Positions 12,301-21,599 of a DNA stretch of 55,493 nucleotides are shown piece after piece. The position numbers were made by a program, and so were the translations under genes. The first letter of the stretch is position 1; every line of letters starts with the position of its first letter. This DNA comes from Acanthaster planci (Eukaryota; Echinodermata; Asteroidea; Valvatida; Acanthasteridae): the NCBI RefSeq assembly GCF_001949145.1, contig NW_019091378.1, forward strand, positions 1,563,666-1,619,158, read 5' to 3'. The notes beneath the pieces were generated by a model. That model made no database searches, was not told where the DNA came from, and saw nothing but the letters and a program-made list of their open reading frames with translations.

Positions 12301-15300
12301 CACATGGCTCAGTGAGAGAGCTGTTTATATTCTCAGTATTTTGTCTACCTCAGGCGTATGAATTCAGTTGAATTTTTCAGTCAAAATTTATCATTTCACT
12401 TCATATTGACCTAGTACATGTACTTCCTCACAGGTAAATGAAATATTGATAATGCTCTTACATTGTCTTATTTACTGAGTTCTTTAACCCTAACCTTCCC
12501 CAACCACACAGAATTAACCAGTAGTAAAGTGTTTAATTCTGTGGGGATAGGTCTGGTNGGGTGTTTAACTTTGTGTAAATGGGGAAGGTTATAGGGCCAG
12601 CAACCCTTGGGGGGTTAGGGTTATGTAATAGTGAATAGGAGTGGCACCCACCTTGAGGCCCATCCCCTTCAGGTCTTGCTTAGCCAACGGTGGGAAGTAT
12701 TCCAGCCAGTGTTGGCTGTCAGCAAACTGGGGGATCTCCTCCTCAGATATACCCAGGGACTGCATGATCTCCCACTGGTACTTGGCCTTGCCTGTCTTGG
12801 CTGCTAGCTTGCTCTGTTGGTAAAGGAAACCCCGTTAAAATTGACACAGTTAATGCCAGTTTTCCAAGCAAAAACCGAACAAAAAAAATAAAAAAATAAA
12901 AAATACAGTCGCCAAAGAACAAATTACACCTTTCTATGGTAACAGATCTCTGTACTGATGACACTGTGCTTTGTTTACTGAAGGCCCCTAACTGGCTCCA
13001 TAGAAAGTAGACATGTAAACAAGGAGAGACATTGTCAGTGCACAGGTCTACACTTTCGCACAAAGCTGCACAATATATAAGCTGGGCTTAAAACATGCAC
13101 TGCTGTAGTGGACTGAATCTAACAGGTGGCTACGCCTTTGGTAAGTCCCTTTGCATGTGGACAAATGTCAAATCTTATCTTTACCTTTATGAACTTTCTG
13201 GCCGTTAATGTCTATCTTCATTTCACTATGTGGTTTCCATTCGCCACGTATAACAACAAAATTGGATAGTCAGGTTGGTGTAGTGGTTCTTTCCTCACCT
13301 TCCACCCCTGCGACCCGGGTTCAAATTCCACCTAGCGCAGCAGGTGGATCGGGTTTTCAGTCCCTTCCTGACTCTGTGGGTTTTCCCCTAGAATATTTAT
13401 CTGTGATTTCACTCCCACCTCTAGAACTGAGCATCTATTCATTGTCTTCTTAATTGTCACTTCCTCCAGTAATTGGCGCTAAATGCCATGTTGGATGAAT
13501 AGATGTAAATAAATAAAACTAACATAAATACGATGTTCACATGTGTGTTTCTCAGAGAGTCTAGTCCAAGCCTAAACTAGCTGCTTGTGGGTATAACTCA
13601 AGCGCCGTTCATAACTCCTCAATACCTTTTTTCCTTTTGACTTGTCCTTGATGACAACATCTGTCCCCTCCTTGTCAATCTCATCTTCGCCCTCCATCTC
13701 CATGGGAAATACTGGCGGACAGCCAAAGTCTTCCATCTCCCTCTTCAGCTTATCTGCACAGGCCTAATATTGCCCAAAATTCAAATTATTAATCCCCAAA
13801 ATAGAAACAACTATTCGAGATTTGTGTTTAGCTGTTTTGTCATTTTGTGTGAGGCAGGTGGTGACAAAATGCCACAACAAAACAGAGTGAATGGCAAAAT
13901 TGGAACAGAGAGAGATGCGACATGAAATCCTGTACGGTGCCATTTTGTTTCCAAAATTGTTGACTATTGTGCTTTGGGGGATGTGGAGTATTCTAGGAAC
14001 TCCATTTAATGCTACAAGACACTCCCACATGGGTCCTTTCATTCACACGTACTAAAATGAGCACTTTATTAAAAGCTGAAGAGACTTAAGATGCTTGCTT
14101 TTTAGAGTGAAATCTTACCTTAATTGGCATGCCGGTGCAGTGAAAGGCAAAGGGGTAGAGGCATTGCTTGCCCTTTAGACGTTGGTAACCCACAGCAAAC
14201 TGACCAGGCAAAACAAACATGATGAGTGTTTGATACACAAGGTCTTTCAGTTTGGCAATATTGCAACTTCTTGCATTCAATAAAAGACATGTCCCAGAAT
14301 GACTGTCTAGGAGCAAGTTGGGTGACAGACTATAGTTCAACCACTTGTCAATTACTTCTTACTGAGGAGCACATGTAAGCCTGTCACACCGGAGCAAACC
14401 TAGCGGAACCCATTTGTCAAAATCCATTTGTCACTCATACTTTGCAGTATTCTCACTGCGTTCGTGCTCGTCTCCTACAATTATGGTTTGGCCAATGGTT
14501 CCCTTTGTACTGATCAATGAAGAAAGTCCTTGATAACCGGCTATATGACTGTGCCCCAGGGTTTGGTTCCAAAATGGTGCCAAACTAGCCGACTATATAG
14601 TCCAATCCTCCATGGCTCAAACGGCAATGGTCAAACATTTGTCATTTGAACCTGCCGCAGGCATGCAGGGGCATTCATCTCACTGTCCCCTAATATACAA
14701 ATCTCAAATTATTGTCAATGTTTCTCAAGTCTTTGGACAAGCAGTCAATTTGATACCTCTGTCTGAAGCGCCTACTGGATATATCTGACCTTTAACCACT
14801 TGCTACGAGGTGCTTTTAAAAAATGCAGTGCACACATATGGGCAATTTTCAAGATTTTCAGTTTTCAAAATTCTTCAAAAATTCATCAGTTCATTTAACG
14901 GACGTTTACACCCACATGAATGACTGTTTGGTGGCTACTCTAAGCTGACAGGCAACCTTCATTGACTCCCGAGTATTTCAGCCAGACCTGCCGCCCCGTA
15001 ACGAGAGCCCAGAATTGTAATTTTCCTTTGTTCCCAGCTGAATTAGTGTGTAGAGGTGCTGTGTCGCTCATCAATGGGGCCCTGGAACACTTTTGTCCGC
15101 GGTGCTAATCCGCGGGCGTGCTATGCCCAAAACAGTAGTATACTGTTTAAAAACAGTGACGAATTACCTTTGAAAAATGCAATGATGGCAATACCCAGCA
15201 GCAGGTCTTTTGTTCCGAGTACGGTCTTTTGATACACAGACCAGCTCTTTTGTTTGATTTCGGGCAGCCCCGCTCTGCGTATAAACCCATGGTGCCCGAA

Positions 15301-18300
15301 ACAGGGTTCCCCGGCAGCGAGTGGTTAACAATTTTGCCTAAATTTCAGCTATCTGTGAAATGTCTAAAAGCCCGGAATCAGGTGACTGCTGGAAGACTCA
15401 CATGTACATGTACATCCCTGTTTATTCAAATTCATATCAACTAGTTGTATGAGAAGATTTTAACTGAGGTGAGACAAGAAAATATGAAGACTCTAAGGTT
15501 GTTTCTGATACATTTGATAACTTTTTCTTGGAGTGCCCAGATTCAACTTCAATTATAACAGGGTCCCCTCTTTTGATGTCACAGTCGTGTTTTTCCTGCA
15601 AGTGGCTGCTACAACTATGGCTGGCCTTCAGTACAAAATTAAAAGAATAACTCGCACAGCATTCAAAATCCCACACAGCTATCAGAACACCAGATGATAA
15701 CACATGACCTACTTAATGAAAATACAACCCTATTTAAAATTAATGGGGCAAATGTCCATTTTGAACGAATTTGAGGTAAAATCGAAAACCAACCAAAAGG
15801 TGATACATGTATTTCCGCAAACTCTGGCTACCCATACAATTTGTAGGCAAAATGAAAGTGGTCTTTTTGTGTTTCGGGCCCCCTTTTTATGGCCAATTTT
15901 CCATGTTTTTCTCAGCTTTTGGGGTAAGACGGATTTGACCCCCTGACTTGTCCCTCAAGTATTTCAGTAAACAAAGAAAGAAATACATGTATATCATGTA
16001 CATTCAAACTAACCTCACACTTTGACAGAGAGAATGTGTGGCCAAGGTGCAGTCTTCCGTTCATGTAGGGGTAGGGAAAACACACCATGTACTTATCTTT
16101 CCTGATAATTACACAAGCAGTGGGGAAAAAAAGATGCACAAATTCCTTTCAAGCTCATTTCACAAAAGAGGAAGAAAACTTTGTTTAAAAATTGATCCAT
16201 GGCAAGCAAACCTGTAATAGTGAACAAGATTTGGGAAACTAAGTTGTAACACAGTGAACAAATGCAGGTTTCTTGCCACAATGTTTCATCATACTCGATC
16301 CACATCTGTCCTCTGATGCTACGATTGAGGCTGTGACACTACAGGTTCTCATCAGGATTTTGTGAGCATAGCAGGGCAAGATGGCAGATGGGAGGGGGCA
16401 AACAAAGGTCATAAGGCCAAACAAAAAAATAGCTAGGTTTCCAGTTACCAGACCCAACCTAGAAAATCATGCGTGACCTATATCTTTTTATTTGACAAAT
16501 CAATAAAATATAAAAATTTAAGGTGCCCTGAGCCTAATTTTGTGTACATCGTCCTGTACATTGTACATTTTAATTTTTTTGGCATGAGATGGATGGCTCT
16601 TATGTGTTTGTCTTTCAACAACCAGCTGCTTTACTACTCAGTCACAGTGCTGATATGTAATATTGACGTTCACATGTACAGTATTAATCTGACACAGACT
16701 GAGTACGCCCCCCCCAAAAAATACAGACCGTCTTCCAACCCTAATTTTTTGGGCTATAAAAATTTAGCGTAAAAATTTTTTTTTACCCCATCAACCATCC
16801 TAATTTATTTTTCAGTGTAATAGGAAACACAACAATTTTTTTGTTTGGCCTAATCAAGAAAGTAGGGTTCCTTTTTAATGCCTCTCTCAGTTGCAGTGGA
16901 CAAAACTACCTTTGCTAGGTGTACAGAGAAAATTAACCCTAACTACCCAAAACCTGCCATACTCCAACAACAGGTTTTGTGAGGTTTTGGCAGGTTTGGT
17001 ACCATACCTGAGGAACTTGTAGTTGAATTTTGTGAGACTTGGGATGAAAGGCCCAGGGAGATGGTGTTGGATTCTGTGTGAGTTGGGACACACAGGGGTC
17101 ACTGAGTGCGGAGTCTGGCTTGCTGTACCAATTGTTGGACTATGCTTGATTTTGTCAAGTTTGGTACTGTTCAGTGCAAGTCATCCTATACTGCATAGAT
17201 CCATCCATACCATATCACTCAAACTCCAACGGGTTTATTCTGTTGGAGTTTATCAGGTTTGGTACATGTACAATGACCTGCATGTACAAGTACATAGACA
17301 AGTTCATGAACCTGTTGGATTTTGTGAGGTTCAGTATACTTTCTAGTGCAGGAGCCAAGGGGGTTAGGGTTAAAATGAGGAACCCCTAGCTGCTAGAAAA
17401 AAAAGTCAGGTGCCAGGTCAATTTTTGAACATACCTTTACACACATCTGCAAAATATACAATTTAGGACTACAACATGAACAAAATCTGACAAAACATAT
17501 ACAGAAACATTATTCTGTCAATTTTCCGCAGGACAGACAGGCTTTGGATTTTGTGCTTGTGGAATAAATAAAAAATGGCACCCATGTTGTACGAAAAAAA
17601 AAGCTGAAAGAAAAGACAAGGCATGTTTGGAGTCTTACATTCAAGCATTTCGTACCTGGCACCGGACCGGCACGTGCATAGACTGATTGTGCATCTAATG
17701 AATACGCGCAACGTCTCAGCTCTCTGTACAGCGTGCGACCACAAACCAGTGGACTCAGGTACCTAGTACCTGTACGTGCGTGTATGTACCTACGTGTAGC
17801 TACGCTGCAGTTAACGTGGGCTCATGCTGTGTACATAGTAAGATGGAGGAAAACCACGTGATCATATGGAGACACATCGCTTGATGCATGTAGAAGAAAA
17901 CTAGGCAGCGATCGTTTGCGAAATATGACTGACAAGGTGGGTGACTAAAACGGGCACAAATCATGGTCGCCATTGGCGATAAGAATTAAACATTTGGTCA
18001 CACACCATCAAATTTTAGGCGCAAATGCGACTGTTTTGGTCTTACAGCACAAATAATTTGTGCCCAAGTACAAGAAGACAGATTCAGAAGTTAATTGCTG
18101 GATGACCAAATACAAAATGTTTTTACCTGTAGCCCCTACCACTTTTTTTAATCAGTTTGGCACCCTTCACACACGCTCTCACAAAAAATCCCCAGAAAGA
18201 CTACCAATCTCCCCATATATGAAAACCGTCAAATGATGCGCATGATCTAGTGACCTTACCCAGGACCTTTGACCCCGCTGGGTGCGTCCTCCTCAAAAAT

Positions 18301-18399
18301 CTTCTCACGATCCCATCGCTCCTGGACCTTCTTCTCGATTTCTTGGAGGGTGCGGACCTTGGCGGTACCCTTACGCCTCCCCTCACTGCTATCTGCCAT
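390..18399 (-). CDS. LARS1: Leucyl-tRNA synthetase, cytosolic (3' end outside window)
   Basis: This enzyme charges tRNA-Leu with leucine in the cytosol. I placed 16 coding exons by homology to animal LARS1 and by GT-AG borders. In transcript order they are 18260-18399, 16014-16101, 14119-14199, 13626-13763, 12652-12813, 11684-11928, 10924-11149, 8474-8638, 7689-7883, 6801-7030, 5543-5617, 4345-4483, 3536-3873, 2749-3026, 1834-1974 and 390-530. Reading phase is kept across every junction except 6801/5617, where about four residues are missing, so a micro-exon is probably present. Start is ATG at 18399 ([14 protein letters not shown]). The located exons encode about 927 residues; human LARS1 has 1176, so the C-terminal part lies left of base 1. 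Visible: class I HLGH, the CP1 editing domain with TLRPET and SDSPDD, KMSKS, and the helical anticodon-binding region. A 5' UTR splice acceptor (CCAG) sits about 20 bases upstream of the ATG, implying an unlocated non-coding first exon. Confidence 0.96.
2165..2494 (+). mobile_element. 3' tail of a non-LTR retrotransposon (degraded)
   Basis: In LARS1 intron 14. The plus strand encodes a short segment with the [14 protein letters not shown] signature found at the extreme C-terminus of many LINE reverse-transcriptase ORFs. The frame then shifts by one base near 2355 and continues to a stop near 2474. A short GAT repeat (GATGATGATGAT) follows, as at many LINE 3' ends. Only the tail remains, so it is a 5'-truncated, inactive copy. 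Confidence 0.7.
3536..3873 (-). other. LARS1: LARS1 exon 13: KMSKS catalytic loop
   Basis: This 338-nt exon encodes [11 protein letters not shown] and then [10 protein letters not shown]. The KMSKS loop lies at 3588-3602 and stabilises the adenylate transition state in class I synthetases. The exon ends on the first base of a Gly codon that exon 14 completes ([14 protein letters not shown]). Confidence 0.95.
5311..5394. repeat. Two adjacent perfect inverted repeats
   Basis: In LARS1 intron 11. The first hairpin has 17-bp arms (5311-5327 and 5335-5351) around a 7-nt loop. The second starts at the next base and has 21-bp arms (5352-5372 and 5374-5394) around a single A. Both are perfect, which suggests they are young. 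No target-site duplication is obvious. Confidence 0.85.
7219..7471 (+). mobile_element. tRNA-derived SINE, copy 1
   Basis: In LARS1 intron 9, antisense to the gene. It has a tRNA-like head starting GGAGTCAGGTTGG with a B-box-like GGTTCAAATCC, then a tRNA-unrelated body, and it ends in GGTATAAATAAGTAAA. The body matches a second copy at 13264-13520 along its whole length (for example GGATTGGGTTTTCAG against GGATCGGGTTTTCAG). Confidence 0.8.
8890..9401. mobile_element. Non-autonomous hAT-like MITE with 8-bp TSD
   Basis: In LARS1 intron 7. The ends are imperfect inverted repeats beginning CAGAG. They are flanked by an 8-bp duplication, GTTCTAAA at 8882-8889 and GTTCTAAG at 9402-9409 (7 of 8 identical). 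The interior is filled with many direct and inverted copies of GACTTGAGT or ACTCAAGTC. No transposase is present. The TSD length points to hAT. Confidence 0.8.
9474..9715. mobile_element. Palindromic 'gggccaatttcat' element, copy 1
   Basis: About 240 bp in LARS1 intron 7. The ends are inverted repeats, AATTTCACAGAGCTGCTTAAG on the left and its complement with CTATGAAATTGGCCC on the right. The centre contains CTAACCAAACGACAGGTGAA. A second copy lies in PKS intron 1 at 31571-31816. It is a MITE-like element with no coding capacity. Confidence 0.85.
10633..10813. mobile_element. Short MITE with ~42-bp terminal inverted repeats
   Basis: About 180 bp in LARS1 intron 7, just 3' (higher coordinate side) of the other two elements in this intron. 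The left end, AGACACTGTTGCTATACCTC, pairs with the right end, TATAGCAACGGTGTCTT. The pairing continues through GGGGCAAGCTTTT on the left and its complement near 10770-10785. I found no second copy in the window. Confidence 0.75.
12488..12620. mobile_element. TTAA-type MITE with CCCTAACC ends
   Basis: In LARS1 intron 5. TTAA (12484-12487) precedes CCCTAACC, and the right end GGTTAGGG is followed by TTAT, a mutated duplication. Internal inverted segments (CACAGAATTAA and TTAATTCTGTG) add structure. TTAA targets with CCCT-like ends are typical of piggyBac-type transposition. One base (12558) is an N. Confidence 0.65.
13264..13520 (+). mobile_element. tRNA-derived SINE, copy 2
   Basis: In LARS1 intron 4, antisense to the gene. 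The tRNA-like head has an A-box TGGTGTAGTGG and a B-box GGTTCAAATTCC, correctly spaced for RNA polymerase III. The body is shared with the copy at 7219-7471, and the tail is GATGTAAATAAATAAA. The promoter boxes are better preserved here than in copy 1. Confidence 0.85.
14796..15324. mobile_element. TTAA-type MITE, CCACTTGCT family, copy A
   Basis: In LARS1 intron 2. The 529-bp element starts CCACTTGCT and ends AGCGAGTGG, and it is flanked by TTAA at 14792-14795 and 15325-15328. It aligns along its length with the copy at 18486-19134 and holds an intact, unoccupied TTAA where that copy carries a nested insertion. Confidence 0.8.
16014..16101 (-). other. LARS1: LARS1 exon 2: class I HIGH-type motif
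   Basis: The 88-nt exon encodes the start of the Rossmann catalytic fold, [20 protein letters not shown]. The HLGH tetrapeptide at 16038-16049 is the ATP-binding HIGH signature of class I synthetases. It joins exon 1 (ending in two bases of a Gly codon) and exon 3 (phase 0) cleanly. Confidence 0.95.
16937..17369. mobile_element. TTAA-type element with internal degenerate repeat
   Basis: In LARS1 intron 1. The 433-bp element has CCCTAAC ends and TTAA on both sides (16933-16936 and 17370-17373). The interior is an array of about six diverged units built around GTTGGATTTTGTGAGGTTTGG-like words, spaced roughly 50-60 bp apart, for example at 16965, 17020, 17065, 17130, 17240 and 17307. Confidence 0.65.
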
Positions 18400-18485
18400 G
18401 CCTCTTTAATTTGAACAACCTGGAAAGGACAAGTGAACCACTTACATGTAATTTTTCAAGAGTTCTGATAATTTACATGTATTCA

Positions 18486-19134
18486 CCACTTGCTGCCAGG
18501 TGGTTTGAAAAATGCAGTGCACATAATCGGGACTTTTTCAAGATTTTCAGTTTTCAAAATTCTTCAAAAATTCATCATTTCATTAACCCTAATAGCCCTG
18601 AATCCTCCAATTTTAATATGATTTTTCACACACCTTGGGGAATTAGGGTTAACGGACGTTTGCACCCACACAAATTACTGTCTGGTGGCCACTCTAGTCT
18701 GACAGACAAAATCTACCGGCACACGAGTATTTCAGCCAGGCCTGCAAAAAAAGAGCCGAGATTGTGCGGTGCTATACAACTTTCTTTTGTTCACAAACCT
18801 GGCACAGTGTGTTGCTGACCTCTTTTCAATAGGAGCCAGAATAGCATGCAGTGGTGCTGTGTGGCTTATCGCTGCGGTGGTGGAGCACTTTTGTCCCCGG
18901 TGGTAATCCACTCACACTAAATACCCCAAAACCGTGGTATACTGTTTCAAAACAAGGCTGGATTATCTCCACTATTGAAAGTGAAAAAATGTCGGTAATG
19001 CCCAGCAGCCTGGTTTTTTTGTTCCTAGTACAGTCTTTTGTTACAAGGCCCAGTTCCCTTTGTCCGATTTCAGAGACCTCGGCCACACGCAACAACACAC
19101 GGTGCCCAAAACCGGAGTCCCCAGCAGCAAGTGG
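18486..19134. mobile_element. TTAA-type MITE, CCACTTGCT family, copy B (interrupted)
   Basis: It lies directly upstream of the LARS1 start codon, in the presumed 5' UTR intron. It has the same ends as copy A (CCACTTGCTG and CAGCAAGTGG), with TTAA on the right and a mutated TTCA on the left. It is interrupted by a 62-bp nested element at 18587-18648. Confidence 0.8.
18587..18648. mobile_element. 62-bp nested TTAA mini-MITE
   Basis: CCCTAA and TTAGGG ends flanked by perfect TTAA (18583-18586 and 18649-18652), inserted in copy B of the CCACTTGCT element. Copy A has a single TTAA at the same point, so the insertion and its target duplication are proven by an empty site. A diverged relative lies near 53000-53067 in the other orientation. 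Confidence 0.85.
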
Positions 19135-21599
19135 TTAACTGTACATGTATATTGCAGTGCACTGCAAATTCAAACTGTATAAGATTTGACACACAAATTG
19201 AATAAATACAAAACCTGCTGCAAAATGCTTTACTACTGCAACCTGAAATGTAAATAGTTTAATAAATATGAGGCCTGATGTTTCAATCAGTTCAGTGCAC
19301 TTTATTTTCCACATAATATTACTCTACAGAAACACTTTCACAAAGTGTGTATGGGGGAGCCAAGAAAGCAGCAATCCCATGAAAATGTTCTCCAATTTCA
19401 CCCAACATACATTTTTCTTACTGATCTCAATTTCTAGCACAATTTTGATAATTCAAAAAATGAACAGATGGGAGCATGATCTAAACATACATGTATGCAG
19501 ACATCACTTCCAACTTCTGCCTGCTGTAACTTTATTGTTAGGCCAGAAAACTGGCCAAAATACTGACCCCAAAACTGGTTTAACCTATTTCCCTAACAGA
19601 TTTGCACAAATCTTTTGATGACTTTTTATGACCAAGTTTGAAAAGGTTACAGAAAGTTGTAGAAAGTGTTCTATATCCAAGTTTCAACTAATATTTCATA
19701 AACACCGATGCACGTTCTGAGATACTTCTGACGTAGGTTAGTGTAAGTCACGTTAGCACTGAACCCTCATGTTAAGCAGCCACAAGAGAGCACTCATTTT
19801 CTGAAGTCATTGACCTCGCTGTATAAGACAGTTTTCATGAAAGAAAATGCAAGCGCAATGCGCTCCTGCTTAGCAGCAGTACCTTGATTCAGTTCTGTTC
19901 TGATAGAGCTGGAGGTGAGTTTTCCAAGGGTACAAAAATTGTATGATTTAGAAGATTCCTTCAACATAAACTTTGATTTCTTTAATGCAAAAATGAGGAC
20001 TGACATCTTGCTGATTCCCTGGTGGCAAGGTAAGTTTGCCAAGTTATATTTTGAATGCTATTTATGTATGAAATCGCGCCACTGGCTGAACATGTTCAGT
20101 ATGAATCAGGGAATTGTCGGCAGTACGTTTGGTAGACATGGGACTAGAGTGCTGAGTGTGCCGCATGAATATGCAAGATCGATAGGGGATTTTGATGTGC
20201 CCTACAAGCGTGGCCGTACACATGTGGGTGTAATTGCGTGTGAGTGTAGACTGACGCGTAGTGGTTGTTGATTTACTCAAACTGCTCCAGCAGTATGCGT
20301 GCAGTGCATCCGTGAGTGCAGACGATGAACTTGCATGTAATTGCCATGTGGTCGCTGTGACGTCACCAGCTCAGCGAAGCGTGGGCAGGGCTGAGTCAAC
20401 CAATGAGTGTCTCTCTAGCGCCATGCTACAGTACCAATGGGGACATTTATGCTGTGTGATTAGGCCTAAATTTACTCAAAGGCAAACCAACTTAGGAAGG
20501 AGTACATTAAATTTAAGCAAGAAAACCACAAACTTCTGACCCGAGTTTGGCAAAAGACAACCACTCAGTTGGATCACGACATTTTGTTCCTCGTCTGATA
20601 ACCCAACTCAAGCATTTTTGGCCTTGTCCGAAACGGGCTTCCAGAGCTACGGCTAGGTCTATTGTCTGCGCGTCTCCACGCATTTCCAATGGACCAAGAG
20701 ACCTAGACCTAGCTCTAGACAAGAGATTCGAATGCAGCCTTTGAGTCATGAAAACAAATCTCCATCCAAGTCAAGGAACCAGACTACATTCGCTAATTTG
20801 TCAGTGTTATCATTCACATCTCTTCAGGTGGTCATGTACACAGCCGTTTTACCCCAAATTTCCCTCAAACACACCTCAAGAGAGCGAGCCCATTAGATTG
20901 AATGGATACAGGCAAAAAGACTGGAAAATACCTGAATAACGTGAGTGAAATCATTCAATACAGGTGTGTAAATGGTTTTTAGAAAGTGGAAAGGTCAAGA
21001 ACCGTGTTCGTGTGCAAAAGAAATTGCGCCCACGATGATAAGTGGGTGCGCCAAAATGTTCAATACGCCGACACGAAATTGCGTAAACGGATGTGTGGCT
21101 AAGGATAAATCGGGAGTGATCCGTGCCACACTAGTGCCAGTACAGTAGTGGGGCTAAGCCTACCGGTGAAATTTCAGCTCATAAAGTTAAGTGGATGTTT
21201 AGTTATGCCCCCGGATAAAGTTTTCCAAAGAAATCCTTATTAATCGGGACAGGGGCCCAGTATACGACAGAGGAGTATTCGTTGGGCCCTGTTTACTGGG
21301 CATTGGCCTAGGCTACACGTGTTTGCCATGTCTGCATCATTCATTATCGGTGTGCACATGTTTGCTGCATCGGTTGAAAGTATGACGTGCGTTAAAAACT
21401 TACGGTTATAGTTTCCAGTTTTCTTAAAATTTCCAAGCACGGAAAACAGTATACTTCAATATTCTGTTATTTTACATTTCCAGCAGGCCCTGGCCTAAAT
21501 ACATATAGCAAAGGTGACTCACCAGATGCTGAAAAGCGCACGAAAAACAGCAAGTTGATGCAATCGCTCGAAATCGTAGACAGCGCCCTCAAGTGACAA

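Noticed and set aside
12484-12624. Telomere-like CCCTAA/TTAGGG sequence
   Set aside because: Only single units at the ends of MITEs next to TTAA, not tandem telomeric repeats.
18282-18818. 178-codon plus-strand open frame
   Set aside because: Overlaps LARS1 exon 1 in antisense and runs into a MITE; no recognisable protein.
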